Source: Gnetum montanum (taxonomy: Eukaryota; Streptophyta; Gnetopsida; Gnetales; Gnetaceae). Taken from it: a stretch of DNA of 30,876 nucleotides. The notes under the pieces were generated by a model that saw only the letters and a list, made by a program, of their open reading frames with translations, did not search any database and was not told the DNA's origin. Below, piece after piece: positions 19,494-29,545 of the stretch. The stretch lies in the NCBI GenBank assembly GCA_015680685.1, contig MNCI01030349.1:194336-225211 (forward strand). The letters are read 5' to 3'. Positions within the stretch are counted from its first letter, which is position 1. Each line of letters starts with the position of its first letter. The translations under genes and the position numbers were made by a program.

Positions 19494-19858
19494 GTTCCTT
19501 GGCCATGTAAATCATGTGTACATGCATGATGGTGGTTTAACATCACACCAGGACACATGGCAGTTTAAGGCCTTACCGAGCCATGTGTGGCAGTTTAAGG
19601 CCTTACTGGGCCGAATGTGGTAGTTTAAGGCTATACCAGGCCATCATGGCAGTTTAAGGCCATACCGGGCCGAAGGTTCGCCATATAGGAGAGTTTGCAC
19701 GAAAATGTTCAGTGTGGGCATGTGGTAGTGTTCATCTTGTTATATATATATATTTTTTATATTTTGAATTATTGTAATTAAAATCATTAGTAAAAGAAAT
19801 AAAAACAAAGAAGCAAAATGCAAGGCGGTGGTGACAGTAGCGACGGTAACGTGGGCTC
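19494..19858. repeat. AGTTTAAGG repeat upstream of RT, flank of antisense gene
   Basis: From 19530 to about 19680 four to five units of about 38 bp read GGCAGTTTAAGGCCTTACCG, GGCAGTTTAAGGCCTTACTG and similar, each with GGCC...GGCC arms. Then follows AT-rich DNA (TATATATATAT near 19741) without a gene. The related repeat at 24985-25250 bounds the antisense gene on its other side. Confidence 0.7.
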
Positions 19859-19866
19859 TATATATA
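19859..19866 (+). promoter_or_regulatory. Possible TATA box for the antisense gene
   Basis: TATATATA about 270 bases upstream of the proposed start codon at 20137, at the left edge of the GCGTA motif array. The position is plausible for a core promoter, but AT-rich sequence nearby (19741-19765) offers alternatives. Confidence 0.35.
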
Positions 19867-20136
19867 GCGTAAGGCTGTCATTTGTAAGCACCATGAACTC
19901 AAAGCCGAGCGTGAGTGTAAACCTTTAGTGTAAGCGTAAACCACCAAACCCAGCATAAACGTAGAGGCTTGAACTCTAGCGTAAGCATAGAGACCCAAAC
20001 CCTAGCGTAAGCATGAGCGTAGAGGCCCCAACTCAGCGTGAGCGTAGAGGCTCAGACTCAGCGTACAGGATTCAGTTCGACGTGTGGTTTCGATCCCCAG
20101 CGTAAACCTGTCGATCTCAGCATAGAGGATGCCAAA
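19867..20136 (+). repeat. GCGTAAG/GCGTAGAGG array in the presumed 5' UTR
   Basis: Repeated AGCGTAAGC, AGCGTAGAGG and AGCGTAAACC with spacers such as CCAAACCCT. Of the same type as the leader arrays of A and C, but here on the transcribed side of the antisense gene. Confidence 0.6.
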
Positions 20137-20267
20137 ATGGGCAAGGGCAAGGAGGTAGAAGGCTAGGGGAGGAAGGGGCCTGACTTGACTTTCATGGAGG
20201 AAAGCAAGGCCATGTTGCAATGTCTGCCTAGGCCTAGGGTTCCATCATGGCCTAGTTCATCACACAT

Positions 20268-20982
20268 GTAGGCTCTAATCTTACCTCTGTTAAGTTTTTC
20301 ATCTGTACTTGTTATCTGGCATAGACGGTTTTCGTAGCATAGATAGTTAGCGTAGAGGGCCTGTACACTGAGAGTAGGTCCACAGCGTAGAGGGTCTCTA
20401 TAGTGTACAACATAGACAGTTTTAATTGTACATAGCGTAAACTATTTTTTTAGTACATAGCGTAAATGGTTTTAATAGTATGTGGTGTAAACTATTTTCA
20501 TAGCATAAACAGTGTGAACACTAGTTTCATAGTGTAAACAGTTTTGTCTTTTAGGTAGCGTATAGCATAGACAGTTTTGACAGTGTATACGCTGACAATT
20601 TTCACAGCATATACACTGAGTGTGAACACAACATATAGTGTAGACAATTTTCTCAGCGTATACGCTGAGTTTAATCAGTTAGCAATTTTATTTTTGTTTT
20701 TTGGGAGCATATATGCCAAGCGTAGATGGTTTCTTCGCAGCGTATACGCCGTGTAAATAGTTAGCAATCTTTTTTTTTGTTTTTTTTGGGGAGTGTATAC
20801 GCCGAGCGTAGATGGTTTCTTCGTAGCATATATGCCATGTGTAAACAATTGTTTTGATAGCGTATACGCCGAGGGTAAACAATTTGTAATCTTTCGAAGT
20901 ATTGGCCTACAACATGAAATTTCATTTTTTATCTCCTTTTCATGTATGGCTGATTTATCGTGGCATTTTGGGTTATTTGCAG
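20268..20982 (+). repeat. Intron 1 of the antisense gene with GCGTAAAC/GTATAC array
   Basis: The intron runs from ACAT|GTAGGC to TTATTTGCAG|GG. Exon 1 ends in phase 2 and exon 2 supplies one base, which supports the intron. It contains some 20 motifs (AGCGTAAAC, GCGTATACGC and variants) from 20330 to 20880. Confidence 0.6.
20677..20845 (+). repeat. Two tandem units of about 81-88 bp in intron 1
   Basis: AGTTAGCAAT, then a poly-T/G stretch, then CGTAGATGGTTTCTTCG, occurs twice (20677-20757 and 20758-20845). Confidence 0.75.
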
Positions 20983-20983
20983 G

Positions 20984-21900
20984 GACACTGAACCTTTCCT
21001 CCTGGTAGTTGAGCTAGTTGGAGTACTGGCATGGTTTGGCCCCCTTGAGATCGATGAACCTACCCCTGATTTGACTATTGATAACAATGGGGTATGGTTC
21101 AGGGAAGGGGCGTGTGAATTCCTCGCCTTCATCTTAGACGGATTTAAGGTGGTGGTCTGGTCACATATGAGTGAACAAGTGGCATGGAGTGTGCTTCAGG
21201 CCATGTTGCCAAGAGCTTCTTATGGTGTCATGGTTTTCATGGAGGACATTGACGAGGGGCCGCTTGTGATCGAGGATGGTCCCTCTGGCGGGCCTAGATC
21301 TACTCGCCCGTTAGCGCGCGTGTGGAACCTATTGCCACGAGGGTGTGATTATCTTAACAACACCTTATTTCTGGCTGCACGTGCACAAATTTTATTTCAA
21401 AACCCTCCTAGCATGATGTACCAGGTAGAGAGGTAAGATCGTTTAGCTTGTCATTTTTGTGTTTTGATCGTTCGGCGTTTGCTTCTATTTTGATGACCAT
21501 CCTTTTGTAGGCCCCAAGTTAACCAAGATGGTACATGCGTTGATGATGATGGGCTTGTCCTGGCTCATACTACTCTAGAGGCCTTTATGGCTGGTCCCAC
21601 CCTTCGCGGAGCTATGTTAGCTCAAACCAAGGGTGATATTGTCCATTTTCATAAATGATTTTCTAGAGCGTTCGCACAATGCATAGCTCACGGGTGGCTG
21701 CATGGAGATTGATCGCATAATGGACCAGTCTTCCCTCATGATGCTGACTTGGGTAGCACCTCGAAGTCCACAAATGAAGGTAAGTGACAATATTTCCTAG
21801 ATACCTTAATGTGTTTGTTCGACTGCTAGTGGTCATACTGATGTGATGGCTTCAAATTGTATTTACAGTTGATGTCCCTCACAGCGGAGACCCTGTCACG
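20984..21900 (+). other. FCP1/HAD-like phosphatase domain without catalytic residues
   Basis: Exons 2-3 of the antisense gene. The order of motifs follows plant FCP1-like HAD phosphatases. FLLVVELVGVLAW stands where relatives have (L)LVLDxNGxLAD; GVWFREGACEFLAFILDGFK and VVVWSHMSEQVAWSVL match RP..DEFL...F..FEV.VWSS. NNTLFLAARAQILFQNPPS matches SNTLLxDDSPYKALLNPPN, and GLVLAHTTLEAFM matches the GDLRVYLEGLA end. The nucleophile aspartate pair (DxD/DxN) has become E-L-V, and the DDS motif has become AAR. These are residue changes, not stops. Two TGA codons in exon 3 are CGA-type decay. The family match is by eye. Confidence 0.55.
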
Positions 21901-22923
21901 ATAGGACGAACTGAAAGTACCCTGTCAATGAAGTTTGGGATGATCAGCAAGGCATAGAAATGGTTGCGCACTCATGCTTCCCCTTCTCCCCTTCTATTGT
22001 CCGTTGTTTAGATAATGCTGGTCTCATAGATTTGTTTACAACCTCGAGCCCTGATGTGTCGATAGCTGAAATGATCGGGGTTGTGGATTCATTTGACAAG
22101 TCCATCTCCTACTACAGCACCCGTATTAAGGGTGTCAAAATAGTTTTCCATCTGTCGGCTGAATTCTTTTCAGACCTATTCGGTGTACCGGTAGATGGTG
22201 TAAATGTAGTTTTAGATAAGGCTCAGAAAGAGCTTCATATGGTACGTGAGCTAGAGGACTGGTTGGGTATTGTCAAGGGCTCCAAGGGATTCCCTATGTA
22301 GGGGAAGTCAAAGGTTGAGGAAGTTAATGAATTATGTCCTCTATTTAGGGCACGGGTGTTCCCTAAGCCCCTATCCCAGGTGAGGAGTCTTGATGTTGAA
22401 GCTGTGCACATCATGCGAACCATCTTAGAAACTAGGATGCATTATAACTGGGCTCAATTTTTGTTGTCAAGCCTTCATAAGGAGATAGTGCAGTTACGCT
22501 CAAACATTGAGGCACAGTCCCATTTTACATTTGCATTCTTTGCTAGCTATCTTCGTCACTTAGCCGAGTTTCTAGTTGTTCGCACAGACAATAAATATGT
22601 CTTATGAGATCGTACTCAGTTATCTCATCCATGGATCAACCATTCATTCAAGACAGCTGAGTCCCAAGATGTGCCTGAGGGGATTGATGAATCTATGTCC
22701 ATCACGACAAGAGGGTCATCCGGTACCTCAATCCACACATGTGACAGTGTGGGGTTGGAGCGAGACGACGTGCCCTACACTACAAAGAGAGCTGAACGGG
22801 TCATCAAAAAGACCATCGGGAAGGCCAAGTCGAAGCTCCCGAGGCATGATCCCTCAACAGAGGTGGCCTCAAATGTGGAAGAACCAAAAGTGAAGAGAAT
22901 ATGGTTCAAAATGCCTATTCAAG
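21869..22923 (+). other. Middle region of antisense protein (exon 4), family uncertain
   Basis: About 350 codons. Seen: FPFSPSIVRCLDNAGLIDLF, YYSTRIKGVKIVFHLSAEFF, FGVPVDGVNV, and later RTILETRMHYNWAQFLLSSL and FAFFASYLRHLAEFLV. The pattern of a 'fsl..lP.dGv' stretch followed by a helical 'r..yNW..fll..l..ei' stretch recalls the N-terminal domains of plant transposon-associated proteins, but I would not name a family. A frame change near 21912, TAG at 22299 and TGA at 22605 break it. The C-terminal end is basic (KRAERVIKKTIGKAKSKLPR). Confidence 0.45.
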
Positions 22924-23013
22924 GTAAGTAAGGTTGGGGCACTTATTGCATTGTCCTTTTCATCTTATTCATAATTTTCATTTTGATCGCTTACATGTAA
23001 CTAATGCCTTCAG

Positions 23014-23265
23014 ACTTGACTTGCAAAGTGAGGAGACAGGAGTTAGAGACCATCATCGAGGAGGAGGAGGCTACAATGGAGTTGATAATCGAGGAAGAAG
23101 AGGTGGACAAAGATTAGGAGGAAGGGACGAAAGAGCTAGGAGAAGACACCATGGAAACAGAACTGGTGGATGACCAGGGTGGTGTTGATGAAATGTTCAG
23201 TAGCTTCCTTAAGGGAAGATTGGACCTAGGCGAGCCTCCAAACCTGGAAGGGGATAGTGAACACG
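23014..23265 (+). other. Acidic segment of antisense protein (exon 5)
   Basis: Glu/Asp-rich stretch: ETIIEEEEATMEL, IIEEEEVDKD, then a TAG, then EEGTKELGEDTMETELVDD. It ends in LKGRLDLGEPPNLEGDSEH, matching the first visible exon of copy A (GDLDLGAPPEGDEG). Probably a flexible linker before the coiled coil. Confidence 0.5.
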
Positions 23266-23634
23266 GTATATTTCCTTTTGTTTTATTGTTTTGGTTGATG
23301 AATCATTGTTTCTATGGTGTTTTACATTAATGTTCTTATCCCTTTCAGATGAAGGTAGGATAATTCCTACGATGCGTTTGGAAGTTCGAATGAAGAAGGC
23401 TCCCCCTGAAATGCCTCTTGAGGCTAGTCCACCTCATATTCGTAGAGCATTTTCTTGGATAGAGATGCCAAGTAAAATGGATTTTGTGATTGACATTGTC
23501 AACGAGGTGGTTGAACATATTCAAGAAGCTCACCTTGAGATAGGTACAAATGTTTCGAGTCTTTTGTAGCTTTAGAGTTTCACACCCCTTTTTTGTTGTC
23601 TAATGTTTAATGCCTTTTCTTTTTGTGTGCGTAG

Positions 23635-24419
23635 GTGCCAAGCTGAAGTGGGACCCATCTGAGACCATTAGCATTGAAAGTTTGCCTACACTCCCTCCAA
23701 AAGTTGAATAGGCACACAGGCTGGTCTATGAGGAGGTGGCGGAAGGTCTTGTACATAATGCCAAATCACTGTGGACCTGTAGGCATTCCATCCAACAGTT
23801 ATGGTTGCAAATCCAAGCAAAGGAAAAAGAAGTTTCTGAGTTATCAGTTGAGCGTGATGATCTCAAGGCTCGCTATGAGTTTGCCTTAGCTAGACTAACA
23901 GGCGATCATTCTTGGTGAACCTCTGAGATCACTTATACTAGGTATTGGAACTTGCTCAATCGCCATGCATCACTAACTCGGAAACTAGTAGAGAGTAAGG
24001 CCCAGGTAGACCTACTGAACCTCAAGTGCCAAGACTGGAAGGCTTTCACTTCTAAGGTGCGTAAGTGGGGTCAGGATGAGAAGAACCAAAATCACCATTA
24101 CAAGAAATCATTGAAAAAAGTATCTATTGGAATGCATCAGCTTGAAATGTTTGTGGAAGATTTGGGTCTATGCTCTGCATTTGATACCTTTACTCAGAAT
24201 ACAACTGTTGAGATGGAATCACCTACAAGGGTAACTACAACCACTTCTAGGGATGTTTCTGTGGGTGAATTCCCTTTAAAGTATCCTACCTAGTCGGCTT
24301 TTAACAAGGGGAAGGCTTTGGTAGACATTGATCTAGGCCTTGATGGGACTGATTGGGAAAGTGTCTTAGAGGAGGAAATCCTCCGTTGGCTGGAATTCGG
24401 TTTAAGGGGATCCCCTACG
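23635..24419 (+). other. Coiled-coil segment of antisense protein (exon 7)
   Basis: A 785-bp exon. The heptad-like stretches KEKEVSELSVERDDLKARYE and LTRKLVESKAQVDLLNLKCQ predict coiled coil, so the protein may self-associate. The C-terminal part has LEMFVEDLGLCSAFDTF and GLDGTDW. The length equals that of copy A (421-1205). In-frame stops: TAG about 23709, TGA 23916, TAG 24291; the last falls at the same codon as a TGA in copy A. Confidence 0.6.
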
Positions 24420-24619
24420 GTAAGCATTTTGTTATGATGAAATTCATTCGTCGAATGATGTTTGAAAGTTTTTTTTCCTTTTGTTCTTATTTTGATTGTT
24501 CCTTTTGCATTTTATAGGGTCAAGACAACGATGATGTTTAAGAAGTTGGCCCCAGTGGAGTAGGGACCCATGGTGCTAGCGGGTCCAAAGGGGACGATCC
24601 TCCTATTCCTGATGTTTAA

Positions 24620-25253
24620 TCTTTGCTTTGAAATTATTCTGACTCAAATTTATATGTGAATTATAAATTAAAAATTTTGAGTTTTATTGAACAGATGAAT
24701 AAAATCAGTTAACTCTTGTAATTGTACATCATTGCATGTATATGTATATTTCTAGAAATTTTTTTTTGTTGTGGATTTTTAGTTTAAATGTAAACACAAC
24801 ACAAGAATGTAAAATGTTTTGGTTTGTTTTTGTAGTTTAAGTGTAGTGCATGAATGTAATTATAAGGAATGTAATTATAAGCGAAGGATAATTGCAAAAA
24901 TTGTTATTGACAACACGACAATGCAAGCGTAAATTCGAACAATAAACTGGAATTTGGGAGAAAAACAAAGTGTAGATAGATGACCTAGTTTAAAGCCATT
25001 TCAGGCCACTCGCACTAGCTCAAGGACATTTTGGGCCACATGTACTAGTTTAAGGCCATTTCAGGCCACATGTACTAGTTTAAGGCCATTTCAGGCCATG
25101 CGTGAACAAGGGAAGTTTCAAATGACATGGGTTGATTTCTCTTGGTAGACCGATCATTTCTAATCGTGGCTAGTTTTATGTCTTTGAGGACATGATAGTT
25201 TAATGTCATTTTGAACTATTTGTAGTTTAACATCATTTCGGACAGATTTTTGT
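24620..25253. repeat. Spacer between antisense gene and protease with AGTTTAAGGCC repeat
   Basis: AT-rich to about 24980, without a gene. From 24985 to 25250 units such as CTAGTTTAAGGCCATTTCAG and TAGTTTAACATCATTTCGGA repeat, the same repeat as in copy A (1620-1880). Confidence 0.65.
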
Positions 25254-26231
25254 TTATTGATTTAGTAATTTTTTGATTTTTCTCATTTTAACATTAGGAG
25301 GTGCGTTAGCAGGAGTGATTCTATATTTAGCGTCCCCTTCGCTGATCACATTGAATGGTAATTCAGCCCAAGGGACATTTGATGGGACAGTTCCCGTGTT
25401 GGTGTTTTCTGACGCTTCTGTATGTATTGTGGTTTCTATGTGAGGCTGTGTATATATGATTTCAGGCTCGAGTATCTCTATTTTGGGTGGATTTTCCTCT
25501 GTGTCTAAAAGATTATCACCTACTAGTTGTTGTTCATTTGTACCATCTTGTTTAGGCTCTTCGAGCTTAACCTCTAATTCTTGATCTATATCTATGTACG
25601 ATGAGATGATGGATGTAGTAGCCTCCCTGTGTATAATGATTTCTCTACCTTCGTAAGGTAGGTGAATCTCTTGGTATATAGGGGAAGAGACTGCTTTCAG
25701 TTGGGCTAGCCAGGGCCTTCCCAATATTAGGTTGAACCCTGGCATTTCGTCAATTACCACAAATTTGGCAGTTGTGGGGAATTGATCCCCTACTATAAAG
25801 TCTAAAGTCACAGTGCCTTTGACTATCACGCACGATTCACTAAACAATTTCAAACATGTGGTGGTGGTTGATTTAATTAGCTCTGTAACCCCCAATTGTT
25901 CAACGATGGGATATGGCACTACGTTTGTAGCGCCATCATCTACATGTACCCTATGTATTTTGAATTGATTTATTCGTATTGTTATGAACATAGGTGCTAT
26001 TATTACCTCTCCCATTTTCTCATCCACTTTGAGGTTGTCATTGTGGAAACTCAATGGCTTAGGAGTTAACCCTTGAGGCGAGTACATTATCGCATGAATT
26101 GAAGGTTCATTTGGAGGCAAGTCTTCACTTACTGGGATAGATGTTAACATGTGTACTAGAGCTTTGCGGTGGGTTTGAGATGTCAACACTAGGTTGTATA
26201 AGCTCAGTGAAGTGTTTTTTTGTTTGAGCGC
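25254..26231 (-). pseudogene. pol: Retropepsin (PR) end of Gag-PR polyprotein, element C
   Basis: The open stretch from 26189 to the terminal stop at 25254 is the longest intact reading in the window (311 codons). Its first codon is GTG, so it is not a translation start but the piece after a nonsense codon (TAG near 26230). The active site is VHVDDGATNVV, with the presumed catalytic Asp at residue 84; one Ala of the usual GAATNVV is missing. LILGRPWLAQL and SSPIYQEIHLPYEG follow. The tail after that (about 120 residues) is acidic and ends KIRKIKKLL-like (read MRKIKKLLNQ). Homologous to 1888-2961 (A) and 10920-11905 (B). Confidence 0.85.
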
Positions 26232-27145
26232 CTATGTGACCTGTGTTAGAGCCGTCACTAGATCTCTACTGTTGGGTGTATGTTTATCGACAGTGACTTG
26301 GTCCATTGGGCCCAACAGCTTTATTTCACGCATAGTTGGCTCATCATTTTTACCTAGAATCGTTGATTTAGGTGTATCATGTTTTCTGGATGATTCACCT
26401 TCATAGCCTATGTTTGGTTTATCGTTAGGTGGTGTCATGGGTATTGCATTTAGCGGGGTAGGTTTAGGAGGTCCTACGACTAGTCGTTGACGTTCCTTCT
26501 CTAAGTGTTCATATGTAAGCTTGTCTGCTAGGCGTTCTTGTGTGTGGTGTAGGGGTATGGTTGGTTTTAGAACCTCAAGTTGCTTTGGAACTTGTACTAC
26601 GTATGGAGTAGTGTGGGGTTGCAGTTGGACGGTTGCATGTGGTTGAGTGCCAGACTGGCTGGGCACCTTCATGACATAGGGACTTGGTTTATTCTGTGTT
26701 TGCGAAGTGGAGGACTTGTGGTCACCAGGATGTTTGAGTGTTTTAATGATGTATGGCATTGGCCTAGTTGGAGGTTGTACCTCCACTGTTACGACCGCAG
26801 GTGGTACCCGGACTACGTAGGGAGCGGGCTGAATAGGAGGTGTTTGTGCATTCGCGGTAGTAGTAGCGGGAGGTATGCGCACCACGTATGGTTTTTCACG
26901 TGCCGGGGTGTTAGAAGTTGCTACGGTGGGGGGTATGCTGGCTGAATAGGAGATGTTTGTGCATTCGCGGTAGTAGTAGTGGGAGGTATGCGCACCACGT
27001 ATGGTTTTTCGCGTGCTGGGGTGTTAGAAGTTGCTACTGCGGGGGGTATTCGGACGACATAAGGCTTTTGTGGGGGCTATGATGGTTGAGGAATAGATGT
27101 TTGTACAGTAGGAAGAATACGCACTACAAATGGTTTATTAGACTT
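26232..27145 (-). pseudogene. Linker with P-[YF]-[VI]-[VI]-[RK]-x-P repeats, element C
   Basis: Part of the Gag-PR frame. Repeated motifs PYVVRVP, PYIIKTL, PYVMKVP, PYVVQVP and, further upstream, PYVVRIP are separated by Pro/Thr-rich spacers. Downstream is a charged helix-like part (ERLADKLTYEHLEKERQRLV), as in A. A 113-bp tandem duplication (26828-27053) adds an extra repeat and breaks the frame. Confidence 0.65.
26828..27053. repeat. 113-bp tandem duplication in the linker of element C
   Basis: GCTGAATAGGAGGTGTTTGT at 26828 and GCTGAATAGGAGATGTTTGT at 26941 begin two units that run in parallel with few differences. 113 is not a multiple of 3. Removing one unit brings the frame upstream (29545-27146) and downstream (26885-25254) into register. 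Confidence 0.85.
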
Positions 27146-29545
27146 TTACTGCTCATGGTCAAAATAGACAGTTTTAATGCTAGGTGTTTCAGGTTCGTTA
27201 TCAAGGTAGATTGTGTTGATCACGTACGGGGCCTCTTTGGTATTTAGAGGATCATTATACACACCCATAGTCTGGTTTTGTTGTTGGACTGGGTTGGCTT
27301 CATCAAAGGTGATCTGACCTACATCAATCATTTGTTGGATATCTTGTTTTAGGGTGAAACAATAATTCGTGCCATGCCCATTGCACTGATGATAATCGTA
27401 GAAACGGTCCATTCTAAAGCCTTTTGGTACTAGGGGCTCATTTGGTGTTGCTAGGCTTGGGTTTTGAACTAATTGACAGAACCGATCGTGCCTTTGGATT
27501 ACTACAGGGGATAATTGTTTATGTTTTATTAATCCTACCTTCAGGAGTTGGTCGAACAACTACGATGGTTTCATGGGTAGTGGTGTGTATTGAGAGGGGT
27601 CCTTCCTCTCGAAGTTTCCCGTATGATTCGGTGTTGGGTTCTGTGATGAGGATGATTCTGGTGTGGTCCCGGGAGTAGGTTTAGCGTAATTAGTAGGGGC
27701 AACAAGAGGTTTGCTTTGTTGTCCCACATTTTCTTGTTGTGTTTCCTCTACTGCTGCTATAGTTGTTTTAGGCTTTTCTTTATCTTTCTTACTGTGTTGA
27801 TTCTTAAAGGCTAAATATGCAGGATCGTGGCTATTTTGGGCTGCCTCCTCTATGTTCTTAATCTATATAAAGGCTTGATTGAGGTTACGCACATTGAGGT
27901 AATATAGTTTGGATTTGAAAAAGTCGTTGACAGCTCCTTTTAGAATGGTGAGGAGATACGTCTCTGGGATTGGCTCATGGAGCTTATTGAGAGCAGCACT
28001 ACATCTTTGGATGAATTTTTGCACCAGTTCTAGAGGTTTTTGTTTGACCTGTATAAGGTTGTCAAGTGTTTCTTTAGGTTTCAAGTTATACTTGAACATA
28101 GTAACAAATTGATGTAACAACTCCTCTAGAGAAAATATTGAGTTTCTTGGCAAGGCCCGATACCAATCAAGTGCTCTCCCTACGAGGGACATAGGGAACA
28201 CTCATAAAATGGCATGTGGCCATGCCTGAAGTAATGTGCATTCTAGTCTAAATGTTATAAGGTAAGCATTGGGGTCTATCTCCCTATTGTATTTAGTCAG
28301 TGTAGGCAATGATACACCCTTGGGTAATGTTAGGGACGGAATCGAAGAGCTGATAGGGTCATCGTGATAAAAATCTACTACTTTCAGCTCTCTATCGGAG
28401 GTTGTTTTGAGGCATTTAACCTCGTTAGTTAGCTCTTGCATTAGCTTTTTAGCTTCATCCCAATCCTGGGTGCTAGGAGAGGTAGCAGTTTGGGGATGTT
28501 GTATGGTATACATGTTAGATTATTGGATAGTGGGTTGGAAGGCTAAAAGTTATGTAGTTGGAGGCTACGTTTGCGGAATGTTTGTGGTGGGTGGTACTAG
28601 AGGTGGCATATTGTAGGCAAGGGCTTGTTGTTGTTGTGGTTGTCCTTGAGAGATGTTAGCTGGTAAAATTGTGTGAGGCAGTATGTTATAGTGAAGGGAT
28701 TGATGCGGTTGAGCACCAATCGTTGCCCATTGGCCAGTCATGCTTTGCCTAGGGGCACTCTGAACTAGTTGAGTTGTAGCAGTGAAAGGGGCTCCTTGGG
28801 TTTGGATCCGGGGAATATAATGAGCAGACGTAGAAGCTGGTATCACATGCGGCATCCCGATCACCCAGGATGGGAAGGTTACTCCTACATTATTTTGAGG
28901 ACGTTGCATTTGTAAGAATGGGGGTACCATGGCTGTAGGAGGAATTGCGAGGGGAAGTGTATTGACTTGAACATCGGTCGCTAGAGAAATGGGGATGAGA
29001 CTGGGTGCCTCTTGTCGAGGCACATGCTCTTACATGATTTTGAATGGCTAGAGGGACGTAGTTTTGCCTGTGAATGGGTGAAACGACAGATTTGTATAAG
29101 TTTGTGGGCTGAGGGTGTGGTATGAATCTTCATGCTTGGATTGAGCTATGAAGTCATCCTCCTCTTCCAATTAAGGATTTTCCATAGACTAGTCCAGGGG
29201 TTGATTCTTTAGTAGTAGGAGCTGAGAGATAAGCTCAGAGTAATGCTTTGGGAGAGGAATGATATCGTATGGTGTAGGGATGAACTCATGTCCTCCCCTG
29301 TGAAACAATTCGAATTGTCTTTTAACCTCCATCTCAGTTTGGTCCACGGTTAGGCTAGCTTGTATTTTCACTCATATGAAATTTTATTGCTCCTGGGGTA
29401 TGATGTTAAATGATGGGTTCCTCCCTTGGAGTCTAAGAGACTGACAAGGCCCCACAATGGGTTGTACCATGGGTTGTTGAATGGCCATGATGCCTATGAT
29501 GTCTGTGACTGGCTTGGTTGTAGCATTGGAGTTTGTAGTGTTCAT
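27146..29545 (-). pseudogene. gag: Gag, element C
   Basis: The start is set at the ATG at 29545-29543 (MNTTNSN), aligned with MNPVNTT of element A. All pieces down to 27146 are in one frame; the breaks are single nonsense codons, for example TGA near 28202 where A has CGA (AILRVFPMS). The N-terminus is Pro/Gln-rich with SLRLQGRNPSFN. The capsid core spans about 28400-27865 (LPTLTKYN, VFPMSLVGRALDWYRALP, FKYNLKPKETL, ILKGAVNDFFKSKLYYLN). The zinc-knuckle-like part FYDYHQCNGHGTNYCFTLK lies near 27400-27345, with the first Cys absent. With the linker and PR it would be a polyprotein of about 1,393 codons. Confidence 0.85.

Larger units (their letters stand above)
20137..24619 (+). pseudogene. 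Antisense eight-exon accessory gene, element C
   Basis: Plus-strand gene inside a minus-strand element. Exons inferred from GT/AG sites and frame: 20137-20267, 20983-21432, 21511-21779, 21869-22923, 23014-23265, 23349-23543, 23635-24419 and 24518-24619 (TAA). All junction phases agree (2,2,1,1,1,1,0). The sum is 3,239 bases, one short of 1,080 codons, which fits a single one-base loss near 21912. Product layout: short N-terminus, HAD-like domain, middle region, acidic stretch, coiled coil. Introns 2-7 are 78-98 bp, plant-like; intron 1 is 715 bp and filled with GCGTATACGC motifs. Nonsense codons in exons 1, 3, 4, 5, 7 and 8 make this copy dead. The 3' half recurs in element A. Confidence 0.75.

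Noticed and set aside
19741-19765. TATATATATAT tract as a promoter or microsatellite of note
   Set aside because: Short AT tract in AT-rich spacer DNA; too common to support a claim.
20960-20982. ATG at 20960 as start of the antisense gene
   Set aside because: It lies before a strong acceptor (TTATTTGCAG at 20973-20982). The upstream exon 20137-20267 joins in the correct phase, so the ATG is intronic.
22934-23173. Frame with Arg/Gly-rich product (RGG-like) at 22934-23173
   Set aside because: It is an alternate frame of the acidic exon 5. The phased exon gives an acidic product that matches copy A at its end.
26187-26189. Start of a separate protease gene at 26189
   Set aside because: The codon is GTG and the same frame continues upstream into the Gag linker past a TAG. 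PR is part of one polyprotein.
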